Shown: positions 1-5,407 of the stretch, one piece after another
Layout of the letters: every line of letters begins with the position of its first letter
Numbering within the stretch: the stretch's first letter is position 1
Assembly (NCBI GenBank): GCA_028819955.1
Contig: JAPPKP010000445.1
Span: 1-5,583, forward strand
DNA: 5,583 nucleotides
Reading direction: 5' to 3'
DNA from: Rhodospirillaceae bacterium
GTDB taxonomy: Bacteria; Pseudomonadota; Alphaproteobacteria; UBA828
Translations under genes and position numbers: made by a program
Notes under the pieces: model-generated
What the model was told of the DNA's origin: nothing
The model's input: the letters and a program-made list of their open reading frames with translations, nothing else
Databases searched by the model: none

Positions 1-1347
1 GCCGGGCTCGCCGTCTGCGAACGCGCGCCACACGGCCTCGATGTCGGCTCTCGTGGTGGTCTCGTCGCAGGCGATGCCGAGGCGGTCGCCGTCGACTGGC
101 CGCAAGTTGTAGCCCGCAGCCTCGGCCCGCTTCAGGATCGCCTCGGCAGCGCCCGGCGCACGGACCGTGATCGTGTCGAACCAGTCCTCGTTCTCGACCG
201 CGAAGCCGAGGCGCTGGAGCCCTGCCGCGAGGATGTCCGTGAGGCGGTGGACGCGCCGCGCGATCCGCGTGAGCCCCTCCGGCCCGTGGTAGACCGCGTA
301 CATGCCGGCGATGACGCCGAGCAGGACCTGCGCCGTGCAGATGTTGCTGGTCGCCTTCTCGCGCCGGATGTGTTGCTCGCGGGTCTGGAGCGCGAGCCGG
401 AGCGCCTGTCGCCCGCGGCTGTCCACCGAGACGCCGACGATTCGGCCCGGCATGGCGCGCCGGTACTTCTCGTGGGTGGCGAAGTAGGCGGCATGCGGCC
501 CGCCGTAGCCGAGGGGGACGCCGAAGCGCTGCGTGTTGCCGACCGCGATGTCGGCGCCGAACTCGCCGGGCGGCGTCAGCAGGACGAGGCTGAGTAGGTC
601 GGCCGCGACCGTGACCACCGCGCCTTGCGCGTGCGCCTGCTCGACGATGTCGCCATAGTCCGGCACCGCGCCGCCGGCCTCCGGGTATTGCAGCAGGACG
701 CCGAAGAACGGCCCTTCGGGCAGCCCGGCCCGGTGATCGCCGACCTCGACCTCGATGCCGATGGCCTCGGCGCGGGTCTGCACCACCGCGATGGTCTGCG
801 GCAGGCAGGCGTCGGAGACGAAGAAGCGGTCGCTGCCGTTTCTGGCGATGCCGTGGCTCATGTGCATGGCCTCGGCCGCCGCCGTGCCCTCGTCCAGCAG
901 GGAGGCATTGGCGCAGGTCAGCCCGGTGAGGTCCATCACCATGGTCTGGAAGTTGAGCAGCGCCTCCAGCCGGCCCTGGGATATCTCCGGCTGGTAGGGC
1001 GTGTACGCGGTGTACCAGCCCGGATTCTCCAGAATGTTGCGCTGGATGACCGGCGGCGTGACGGTGTCGTGGTAACCGAGGCCGATCATGGTACGCGCGA
1101 CGCGGTTGCGCCCGGCAAGCGCGGCCAGCTCCGCCAGCACGTCGCGCTCCGTGCGGCTTTCCGGGAAGTCCGCCGGAATCTCGGCGCGGATCGAGGCCGG
1201 TACCGCCGCATCCATGAGGGCATCGAGGGACTCGTAGCCCACGGCTTCGAGCATGGTCGCCACGTCCTCGTCGCGGGGGCCGATATGCCGGCCGACGAAG
1301 GCGTCCGCCTGCTCCAGAGCCCTCAGTGATCCGTCGTGTGCCGTCAT
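1..1347 (-). CDS. gcvP: Glycine dehydrogenase (decarboxylating), P-protein, N-terminal 449 residues (runs off the left edge)
   Basis: P-protein is the PLP-dependent, cytosolic decarboxylase of the glycine cleavage system; it moves the aminomethyl group of glycine onto the lipoyl arm of GcvH. The minus-strand frame from the ATG at 1347 stays open to base 1. Visible landmarks are FVGRHIGP (residues 17-24), [20 protein letters not shown] (about 112-131), [16 protein letters not shown] (about 146-161), [19 protein letters not shown] in the middle, and [15 protein letters not shown] (about 326-340). The RHIGP-type N-terminus indicates the single-chain form of about 950 residues rather than the split GcvPA/GcvPB form, although 449 residues is close to GcvPA length. 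The PLP-binding lysine lies in the missing C-terminal half. The start is supported by AAGGA at 1357-1361, nine bases upstream. It is the third gene of the operon, 73 bases after gcvH. No frameshift is seen in the visible part. Confidence 0.96.
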   Translation of the reverse strand, partial: MTAHDGSLRALEQADAFVGRHIGPRDEDVATMLEAVGYESLDALMDAAVPASIRAEIPADFPESRTERDVLAELAALAGRNRVARTMIGLGYHDTVTPPVIQRNILENPGWYTAYTPYQPEISQGRLEALLNFQTMVMDLTGLTCANASLLDEGTAAAEAMHMSHGIARNGSDRFFVSDACLPQTIAVVQTRAEAIGIEVEVGDHRAGLPEGPFFGVLLQYPEAGGAVPDYGDIVEQAHAQGAVVTVAADLLSLVLLTPPGEFGADIAVGNTQRFGVPLGYGGPHAAYFATHEKYRRAMPGRIVGVSVDSRGRQALRLALQTREQHIRREKATSNICTAQVLLGVIAGMYAVYHGPEGLTRIARRVHRLTDILAAGLQRLGFAVENEDWFDTITVRAPGAAEAILKRAEAAGYNLRPVDGDRLGIACDETTTRADIEAVWRAFADGEPG

Positions 1348-1356
1348 CGCGGTCGT

Positions 1357-1361
1357 TCCTT
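1357..1361 (-). promoter_or_regulatory. Ribosome-binding site of gcvP
   Basis: On the minus strand AAGGA sits within GGGAAGGAAC, nine bases before the ATG at 1347. It fixes the gcvP start and shows that gcvP has its own initiation signal despite being third in the operon. Confidence 0.7.
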
Positions 1362-1369
1362 CCCTGTCG

Positions 1370-1401
1370 GCGGGCGTCGGCTTATGGGCGCCGCGTCCCG
1401 C
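1370..1401 (-). other. Interrupted stem-loop in the gcvH-gcvP gap
   Basis: The 73 bases between the gcvH stop and the gcvP start hold a symmetric inverted repeat: GCGGG pairs with CCCGC, a 3x3 internal loop follows, then CGGC pairs with GCCG around an 8-base loop. No T-run follows it, so it is not a classical terminator. It ends a few bases before the gcvP ribosome-binding site. It could act as an mRNA stability or processing element setting the GcvH:GcvP ratio, but in DNA this GC-rich it may also be chance. Confidence 0.35.
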
Positions 1402-1420
1402 ACACACTCGATTGTCGCGT

Positions 1421-1804
1421 CTAGTCGTCGCCGAGGCCGGCGACGTAGTCGGCGTAAGCCGCCTCGTCCATCAGTCCGTCCAGCTCGCCGGGCGCGCTGA
1501 GCCGGAGCTTGAGGAACCAGCCCTCGCCGGTCGGGTCGCCGTTGACCAGCGCTGGGTCGTCCTCCAGCGCCTGGTTGACCTCGACCACCTCGCCCGAGAC
1601 CGGCGCGTAGACCTCGCTCGCGGCCTTGACCGATTCGACCACCGCCGCCTCCTCGTTCTGGGCGACGGTCCGGCCCACCTCCGGCAGCTCGACGTAGACC
1701 ACGTCGCCAAGCTGATCCTGCGCGTAGTCCGAGATACCGACGGTGCCGATGTCGGCCTCGACCCGCACCCATTCGTGATCCTTGCTGTACTTGAGCCCGC
1801 TCAT
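1421..1804 (-). CDS. gcvH: Glycine cleavage system H protein (lipoyl carrier)
   Basis: The 127-residue protein is the usual full length for GcvH, the small cytosolic shuttle whose lipoyl-lysine arm carries the aminomethyl intermediate from GcvP to GcvT and is then reoxidised by dihydrolipoyl dehydrogenase. The N-terminus [13 protein letters not shown], the central [20 protein letters not shown] (about 23-42) and the C-terminal [13 protein letters not shown] are family hallmarks. The lipoylation site is K60 in ESVKA, with the following [10 protein letters not shown] hairpin intact. The start at 1804 is set by a strong GGAGG at 1810-1814, five bases upstream. The gene follows the gcvT stop by only 13 bases, so the two are surely cotranscribed and may be translationally coupled. 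Nothing looks damaged. Confidence 0.98.
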   Translation of the reverse strand: MSGLKYSKDHEWVRVEADIGTVGISDYAQDQLGDVVYVELPEVGRTVAQNEEAAVVESVKAASEVYAPVSGEVVEVNQALEDDPALVNGDPTGEGWFLKLRLSAPGELDGLMDEAAYADYVAGLGDD

Positions 1805-1809
1805 GGCAT

Positions 1810-1814
1810 CCTCC
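1810..1814 (-). promoter_or_regulatory. Ribosome-binding site of gcvH
   Basis: A perfect GGAGG lies five bases before the gcvH ATG, immediately after the gcvT stop codon at 1818-1820. A ribosome terminating on gcvT would be placed on it. Confidence 0.8.
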
Positions 1815-1817
1815 GGC

Positions 1818-2936
1818 TCAGCCTCGGTGATAGTTGTGGGGGACGAACGGCAGCTTGACGATGGTCGCCGGCCGGGGCTTGCCCCGCACCAGCAACGACA
1901 CCGGTCTGCCGACCTCGGCGGCGTCGGCCGCGACGTAGCCCATGGCGACCGGCCCTCCGGTCGTCGGTCCGAAGCCGCCGCTTGTGACAGTGCCGATTTC
2001 GTCGCCGTCCGCGTTCAGAACCGCCGTGCCCTCGCGCGCCGGGGCCCGGCCGTCGGGCAGGATGCCGACGCGCCGGCGCCGGGGCCCCTCCGCCAGCTCA
2101 TGCTGAATGCGTGGGGCGCCGGGGAAGCCGCCCTCCTGCCTGCGGCGCTTGCCGATGGACCACGCAAGCCCGGCCTGGACCGGCGAGGTGGTCTCGTCGA
2201 TGTCGTGGCCGTAGAGACAGAGCCCCGCCTCCAGGCGCAGCGAATCGCGGGCGCCGAGCCCCACCGGCTCGACCTCGGGCTCGGCTGTGAGCCGCCGCCA
2301 TAACGCCGCGGTCTCGTTTGCGGGCAGCGATATCTCAAAGCCGTCCTCGCCGGTGTAGCCCGAGCGCGAGATCAGCGCGTCCACGCCGCCCACGGTGAAC
2401 CGGCCGGCGGTCATGAAGCCGAGCCCGGTGCATCCGGGCGCATGGCGCTCGAGCACCGCCGCCGCCTTCGGCCCTTGCAGGGCGACGAGGCCGCGGTCGG
2501 CGAGCACCGTCAAGTCAACGCCGGCATCGAGCCGGCGTTCGAGATGGGCGATGTCCGCGTCCTTACAGGAGGCGTTTACGACCAGGAGGAGGCCGTCGTC
2601 GCTGCGGGTGACGATCAGATCGTCGAGGATGCCGCCGTCCTCGTTGGTGAGCTGGGTGTAGCGCATGGCCCAGGGCGCGAGTCCCGCGATGTCGCCCGGC
2701 ACGAGCCGTTCCAGCGCCTGAGCGGCGCCCTCGCCGGTAAGCCGCACCTGGCCCATGTGCGAGACGTCAAAGAGACCGGCGGCGCTGCGCGTGTGCGTGT
2801 GCTCGGCCATGATGCCGGGGCCGTAGCGTACCGGCATGGCATAGCCCGCGAACCCTACCAGCGTGGCTCCGAGGGCGCGGTGCTCGACAAAGAGCGGAGT
2901 CCGGGCGAGGGCGTCGGTGCCGGCGTCGTCGCTCAT
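1818..2936 (-). CDS. gcvT: Glycine cleavage system T protein (aminomethyltransferase)
   Basis: This 372-residue protein, normal length for the family, catalyses the tetrahydrofolate-dependent step: it takes the aminomethyl group from GcvH, makes 5,10-methylene-THF and releases ammonia. Visible family blocks are [25 protein letters not shown] (12-36, in two parts RTPLF and GFAGYAMPV), [10 protein letters not shown] (54-63), [17 protein letters not shown] (93-109), [16 protein letters not shown] (190-205), [20 protein letters not shown] (226-245), [10 protein letters not shown] (268-277) and VTSGGFGPT (317-325). The acidic pair D105/D106 in LDDLIV contains the conserved catalytic aspartate of T-proteins. 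The [10 protein letters not shown] and [13 protein letters not shown] versions resemble alphaproteobacterial GcvT. The start at 2936 has GGGAG at 2942-2946 five bases upstream. It is the first gene of the gcvTHP operon and lies directly downstream of a tandem glycine riboswitch. Confidence 0.98.
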   Translation of the reverse strand: MSDDAGTDALARTPLFVEHRALGATLVGFAGYAMPVRYGPGIMAEHTHTRSAAGLFDVSHMGQVRLTGEGAAQALERLVPGDIAGLAPWAMRYTQLTNEDGGILDDLIVTRSDDGLLLVVNASCKDADIAHLERRLDAGVDLTVLADRGLVALQGPKAAAVLERHAPGCTGLGFMTAGRFTVGGVDALISRSGYTGEDGFEISLPANETAALWRRLTAEPEVEPVGLGARDSLRLEAGLCLYGHDIDETTSPVQAGLAWSIGKRRRQEGGFPGAPRIQHELAEGPRRRRVGILPDGRAPAREGTAVLNADGDEIGTVTSGGFGPTTGGPVAMGYVAADAAEVGRPVSLLVRGKPRPATIVKLPFVPHNYHRG

Positions 2937-2941
2937 GGCAT

Positions 2942-2946
2942 CTCCC
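2942..2946 (-). promoter_or_regulatory. Ribosome-binding site of gcvT, complementary to the riboswitch
   Basis: GGGAG lies five bases before the gcvT ATG. The surrounding minus-strand segment CCTGGGAGAT (2949-2940) can pair with the conserved ATCTCTCAGG of aptamer II (3021-3012): nine Watson-Crick pairs and one G-U. TGCCTGGGAG (2951-2942) pairs equally well with CTCTCAGGCA of aptamer I (3132-3123). This makes the site a plausible direct target of the riboswitch. The complementarity is seen in the sequence; its use is inferred. Confidence 0.75.
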
Positions 2947-2965
2947 AGGCAAACAAAGGCGTCCG

Positions 2966-2992
2966 AAAACGATCCCGTGCGGGATCGTCCGG
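2966..2992 (-). terminator. Terminator-like hairpin in the gcvT leader (riboswitch expression platform)
   Basis: Read on the minus strand, ACGATCCC (2988-2981) and GGGATCGT (2976-2969) form a perfect 8-bp stem closed by the tetraloop GCAC, followed by TTT, so the transcript has UUUU counting the last paired U. An outer CCG (2992-2990) can also pair with CGG (2965-2963). It lies just after aptamer II and before the gcvT ribosome-binding site, where a riboswitch-controlled intrinsic terminator is expected. The U-run is short, so efficiency is uncertain. I could not identify a convincing antiterminator. Confidence 0.6.
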
Positions 2993-2998
2993 TGCCCC

Positions 2999-3099
2999 CT
3001 CTGTCTCGGAACCTGAGAGATTAACCGGGCGGCTGATGGCCTGCCGCCGGCTTACCCCGTCGGTGAGGCGACGCAGCGTGCGCCGCCTGCTTTCCAGAG
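2999..3099 (-). ncRNA. Glycine riboswitch aptamer II
   Basis: The closing helix P1 is CTCTG (3099-3095) with CAGAG (3003-2999). A 10-bp variable hairpin is formed by AGGCGGCGCA and TGCGTCGCCT around a CGC loop (3088-3066). CACCGACGGGGTAA follows (3065-3052), then a second GC-rich arm, then AATCTCTCAGG (3022-3012) and GACAGAGGGG. Two departures from the familiar consensus are visible: GGAAAG instead of GGAGAG, which puts an A-C mismatch opposite CTCTC, and CCGACGG instead of CCGAAGG. The remaining landmarks are intact, so I expect a folded aptamer, perhaps with altered affinity. Confidence 0.9.
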
Positions 3100-3107
3100 T
3101 TGCATCC

Positions 3108-3193
3108 CCCCGCGGTCCCTGATGCCTGAGAGTTTCCGGGACGCTTGCTCCTTCGGCGCCGCGCGGCCGGGCCGCACGGACTCTCCCACGGGG
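3108..3193 (-). ncRNA. Glycine riboswitch aptamer I
   Basis: P1 is an 8-bp helix between CCCCGTGG (3193-3186) and CCGCGGGG (3115-3108). GGGAGAG (3187-3181) pairs with CTCTC (3132-3128). The variable hairpin GTGCGGC/GCCGCGC (3177-3161) has a CCG loop. The conserved GCCGAAGGAGCAAGC and AAACTCTCAGGCA blocks match well-studied glycine aptamers, making this the more canonical of the two. Confidence 0.94.
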
Positions 3194-3218
3194 CTCACCT
3201 GCAAAACCGGGTGCGGCA

Positions 3219-3246
3219 ATACTACTGACTGAGCCGCGCCGGTCAA
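3219..3246 (-). promoter_or_regulatory. Sigma70-like promoter of the gcvTHP operon
   Basis: On the minus strand TTGACC (3246-3241, five of six matches to TTGACA) is followed after 16 bases by TAGTAT (3224-3219, four of six matches to TATAAT). Transcription would begin near 3212, a few bases before the leader strand of the riboswitch. The position just ahead of the first structured leader element supports the call. Confidence 0.6.
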
Positions 3247-3281
3247 CCGCGCCCGGCTCGCACGATGGGCCAATGCTTCGA

Positions 3282-3296
3282 GCGGGGCAGCCCCGC
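3282..3296 (-). terminator. Hairpin after phoX without a U-tract (weak terminator candidate)
   Basis: GCGGGG and CCCCGC form a perfect 6-bp GC stem with a 3-base loop, starting 7 bases beyond the phoX stop codon. No T-run follows on the minus strand (TCGAAGC does), so it may only protect the phoX 3' end or slow polymerase ahead of the gcvT promoter. Confidence 0.35.
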
Positions 3297-3303
3297 CCGA
3301 TGC

Positions 3304-5211
3304 TCAGCCGATCACGCCGCCGTCGTCGCGGGTGATCGCCACCACGGACGAGCGCGGCGCGGCGTCGCCGCCCTCGGGGAAGTGGCTGTCGCCCTTCTCG
3401 CCGGGGTGCTGGATGCCGACGAACATGGTCTTCAGGTCGGCGCTCCAGGTGATACCGGTCACCTCGCATTCCCTGGGGCCCACGAGGAATCGGCGAATCT
3501 CGCCGGTGGCGGGGTCGCCCAGCAGCATCACGTTGTTGCCCTGGCCGGCGAAATCGCCCTCGTTGGAGTAGTTGCCGTCGGTCTGGATCCAGAGGCGGCC
3601 CTGGCTGTCGAAGGCGAGACCGTCGGGCGAGTTGAACATGTTGTCGGCGTTGACGTTGCTGGAGCCGGCGTACGCGTCGGCGTGGACCGTCGGGTTGCCG
3701 GCGATGACGTAGAGGTCCCAGGCGAAGGTATCGGCCGCATGGTCGCCGCCGTCGGGTGCCCAGCGCACGATCTGGCCGTAATTGTTCTTCTCCCTGGGGT
3801 TGGGGCCGCCCACCGGCGTCAGGTCGCCGCCCGCATTGGTCTTGACGCCCCGGTTCTTGTTGTTGGTGAGGCAGCAGTAGACCTCGGCCTTGTTCGGGTT
3901 GGCAGCCACCCACTCGGGCCGGTCCATGGTGGTGGCGCCGACCGCCGACGCCCCCTGGCGGGTGTGGATGCAGACCTCGGCCTGCGATGCCATGCCCGTG
4001 GTCTCGGGCGTGAGCGCGAGCCATGCGCCGGTGCCGTCGTCGGCGAACCTCGCGACCGAGAGCGAGCCGCTCGCCAGCAGGTCGGCATTGTCGCCGCCTT
4101 CCGCGTAGACGCCGTCGCTCACGAAGCGATAGAGGAACTCGCCCCGCTCGTCGTCGCCCATGTAGACCACGACGCGGCCGTCGGCGGCGAGCGCCAGCTC
4201 CGCATTCTCGTGTTTGAAGCGGCCGAGCGCGGTGCGCTTCCTGGGCGTGGACGCGGGATCCAGCGGGTCGATCTCGGTCACGTAGCCGGCGCGGTTGGGC
4301 TCGTTGGGATGCTTCGAGACGTCGAAGCGCTCGTCCGCCATCGCCCATCGGTAGCCCCAGTCCTCCTGCTTGATGCCGTAGCGTTTCTGGGCCGGGTTAG
4401 GTGCGAAGTCGGGGTCGCTCGACGAGAAGTAGCCGTTGAAATTCTCCTCGCAGGCGAGATAGGTGCCCCAGGGCGTGCGCCCGTTGCCGCAGTTGTTCCA
4501 GGTGCCGAGCGCGGAGGTGCCGGCGGGGTCGGCGGCGGTCTTCATCAGGTCGTGGCCGCGCGCGGGCCCTGTGATCTCCATCGGCGTGTCCGGGGTGATG
4601 CGGCGGTTGTAGGGCGAATCCTGGACGATGCCCCAGGCACCGTCATGCTCGGCGATCTCGACCACGGAGACGCCGTGCGTGGTCTTGCTCTTGCGCACGT
4701 CGTCTTCGGTCTCGGGCTTTCCCGACTCCCGGTTGGCGAAGGCGATGGCGAGGTTGGTGTATTCGTTGTTCACGGTGAGCACGCTGCGGCCTTCGTGAGC
4801 GAAGAGCGCCATGCCGTCGCAGTTGTCGCCGAAGGATGCTTCCTGGCTCGCGCCGGTGCCCCGCGTCCCATGGTCGAAGACAGCACCGCTCGACCAGAGC
4901 GGATCGCCCCAGCGGGCCACCACCTGCCAGCTGTAGCCGTCCGGCACCGTGATCGTGTCGAGGCCGTTGGCGGCGACGGGCGTGAACTCGAGGCCTGCCG
5001 CTGCGGCACGAGCCGGATGCGCCACCATGCCGCCCGCGGCCATGACGAACGCGGTCGCGCCGAGTGCGGCGCCGCCCTTCAGAAAGCCGCGCCGCGACAT
5101 CGCCCGCTCGGCGATAAGCTCGAAATCGGTGGGTGAGGTGTGCCGGTCGTTCTCGCCGCCGGCTTCGCTCACTGAGACCGCATCGTGTGCGGCCACAACA
5201 TCTGTGCCCAT
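3304..5211 (-). CDS. phoX: PhoX family alkaline phosphatase (DUF839), Tat-exported
   Basis: The 635-residue product belongs to the PhoX family: calcium- and iron-dependent phosphomonoesterases exported folded by the Tat pathway to release phosphate from organic esters. The Tat motif SRRGFLKGG is at 39-47, followed by a hydrophobic Ala/Gly stretch and a likely cleavage site after ARA at about 69. A long n-region before the motif is common in this family. Family blocks are GDNCDGMALF (128-137), LTVNNEYTN (about 145-153), TPWGTYLACEENFNGYF (246-262), GRFKHENAELAL (330-341), YMGDDERGEFLYRFVS (350-365), FNSPDGLAFD (526-535), LWIQTDG (540-546), ECEVTGITW (581-589) and GIQHPGE (599-605). C131 in GDNCD is the likely counterpart of the cysteine that bridges the irons in characterised PhoX, and the acidic residues fit metal binding. 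The 5211 start has GGGAG six bases upstream; a GTG at 5256 in the same frame has none. Substrate cannot be read from sequence, and no clear Pho box is seen upstream. Confidence 0.92.
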   Translation of the reverse strand: MGTDVVAAHDAVSVSEAGGENDRHTSPTDFELIAERAMSRRGFLKGGAALGATAFVMAAGGMVAHPARAAAAGLEFTPVAANGLDTITVPDGYSWQVVARWGDPLWSSGAVFDHGTRGTGASQEASFGDNCDGMALFAHEGRSVLTVNNEYTNLAIAFANRESGKPETEDDVRKSKTTHGVSVVEIAEHDGAWGIVQDSPYNRRITPDTPMEITGPARGHDLMKTAADPAGTSALGTWNNCGNGRTPWGTYLACEENFNGYFSSSDPDFAPNPAQKRYGIKQEDWGYRWAMADERFDVSKHPNEPNRAGYVTEIDPLDPASTPRKRTALGRFKHENAELALAADGRVVVYMGDDERGEFLYRFVSDGVYAEGGDNADLLASGSLSVARFADDGTGAWLALTPETTGMASQAEVCIHTRQGASAVGATTMDRPEWVAANPNKAEVYCCLTNNKNRGVKTNAGGDLTPVGGPNPREKNNYGQIVRWAPDGGDHAADTFAWDLYVIAGNPTVHADAYAGSSNVNADNMFNSPDGLAFDSQGRLWIQTDGNYSNEGDFAGQGNNVMLLGDPATGEIRRFLVGPRECEVTGITWSADLKTMFVGIQHPGEKGDSHFPEGGDAAPRSSVVAITRDDGGVIG

Positions 5212-5217
5212 GTCTAT

Positions 5218-5222
5218 CTCCC
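5218..5222 (-). promoter_or_regulatory. Ribosome-binding site of phoX
   Basis: GGGAG is placed six bases before the ATG at 5211. It favours this start over the in-frame GTG at 5256, 15 codons upstream, and over an ATG at 5100 that would begin directly at the SRRGFLK motif. Confidence 0.7.
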
Positions 5223-5238
5223 GTTGTTGATCGAAGCT

Positions 5239-5276
5239 CTGCACTCGGTCCTGCACTACTCTATCAGCGGTGCAGG
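5239..5276. repeat. TGCAC repeat cluster upstream of phoX
   Basis: CTGCACT occurs twice in direct orientation (5239-5245 and 5251-5257, period 12). The second copy, extended to CCTGCAC (5250-5256), forms a perfect 7-base inverted repeat with GTGCAGG (5270-5276) across 13 bases. It lies 28 to 65 bases upstream of the phoX start, where an operator or an mRNA leader hairpin could sit. I cannot assign a regulator. Confidence 0.45.
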
Positions 5277-5312
5277 CGTAGCCTAGAATAGCGACCGTCG
5301 GTTACGGCCGCT

Positions 5313-5328
5313 CGTCACTGGTGTGACG
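5313..5328. promoter_or_regulatory. 16-bp perfect palindrome upstream of phoX (possible operator)
   Basis: CGTCAC and GTGACG are separated by TGGT, giving a perfect 6+4+6 dyad about 100 bases ahead of the phoX start. The size fits a dimeric regulator site. It is not the direct-repeat CTGTCAT-type Pho box expected for PhoB control. Between it and phoX I find only weak -10-like sequences (for example TATTCT at 5293-5288 on the minus strand), so no promoter is called. Confidence 0.4.
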
Positions 5329-5354
5329 GACTTGCGACGCCTCGGCAAGCAGTC

Positions 5355-5375
5355 CGGCGGCCTTGCCCGCCGCCG
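5355..5375 (-). terminator. GC-rich stem-loop after the molybdopterin subunit gene (U-less)
   Basis: CGGCGGC and GCCGCCG form a perfect 7-bp stem with a 7-base loop, about 33 bases past the stop codon of the upstream gene. No T-run follows. An alternative pairing GGCAAG (5344-5349) with CTTGCC (5362-5367) would exclude it. It may mark the end of the upstream transcript but is weak evidence in such GC-rich DNA. Confidence 0.3.
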
Positions 5376-5407
5376 CTACATTCGGGGGAAGGGCGGGCGC
5401 GGCACCG

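Larger units (their letters stand above)
2999..3206 (-). promoter_or_regulatory. Tandem glycine riboswitch controlling gcvTHP
   Basis: Two consecutive glycine aptamers occupy most of the gap upstream of gcvT. Each shows the family signature in order: a GGAGAG-like strand, a variable hairpin, a CCGA-GG block ending in CAA or TAA, a second arm, then CTCTCAGG and a closing strand. Between them is a short linker. The leader TTGCA (3204-3200) is complementary to the linker TGCAA (3104-3100), and GGTGA follows the leader strand while GGA precedes the linker strand. This matches the leader-linker helix with a kink-turn described for tandem glycine riboswitches. In this family, upstream of gcv operons, glycine binding normally turns expression on. 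Downstream lie a terminator-like hairpin and a ribosome-binding site complementary to CTCTCAGG, so control could be transcriptional, translational or both. Confidence 0.96.

Noticed and set aside
625..1329. Plus-strand open frame of 234 codons opposite gcvP, and a further one at 247-597
   Set aside because: The minus strand here encodes uninterrupted, recognisable GcvP. The plus-strand products have no domain and shadow-frame composition.
1..1347. Possibility that this is the split subunit GcvPA, since 449 codons is close to its length
   Set aside because: The frame is open at the window edge, so the length is a coincidence. The RHIGP N-terminus is that of the single-chain P-protein.
1782..3122. 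Plus-strand open frames opposite gcvT and running into the riboswitch
   Set aside because: They are antisense to well-supported gcvT and the riboswitch, with no ribosome-binding site or recognisable protein family.
2933..4348. Minus-strand frame of 471 codons running from inside phoX through the riboswitch to gcvT
   Set aside because: It is an Arg/Gly/Pro-rich shadow frame that overlaps phoX out of phase and crosses the structured riboswitch RNA.
3265..5136. Plus-strand open frame of 623 codons opposite phoX
   Set aside because: It is the antisense mirror of a high-GC coding sequence. The product is a low-complexity mix of Val, Ala, Gly, Arg and His with no recognisable domain, while the minus strand encodes all the PhoX blocks.
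5212..5256. GTG at 5256 as the phoX start, adding 15 residues
   Set aside because: No ribosome-binding site precedes it, whereas the ATG at 5211 has GGGAG at six bases, and the added residues lie in the repeat-rich leader.
5212..5407. Pho box or small gene in the gap upstream of phoX
   Set aside because: No direct repeat of CTGTCAT type with a 4-base spacer and no short frame with a ribosome-binding site were found. Only inverted repeats are present.
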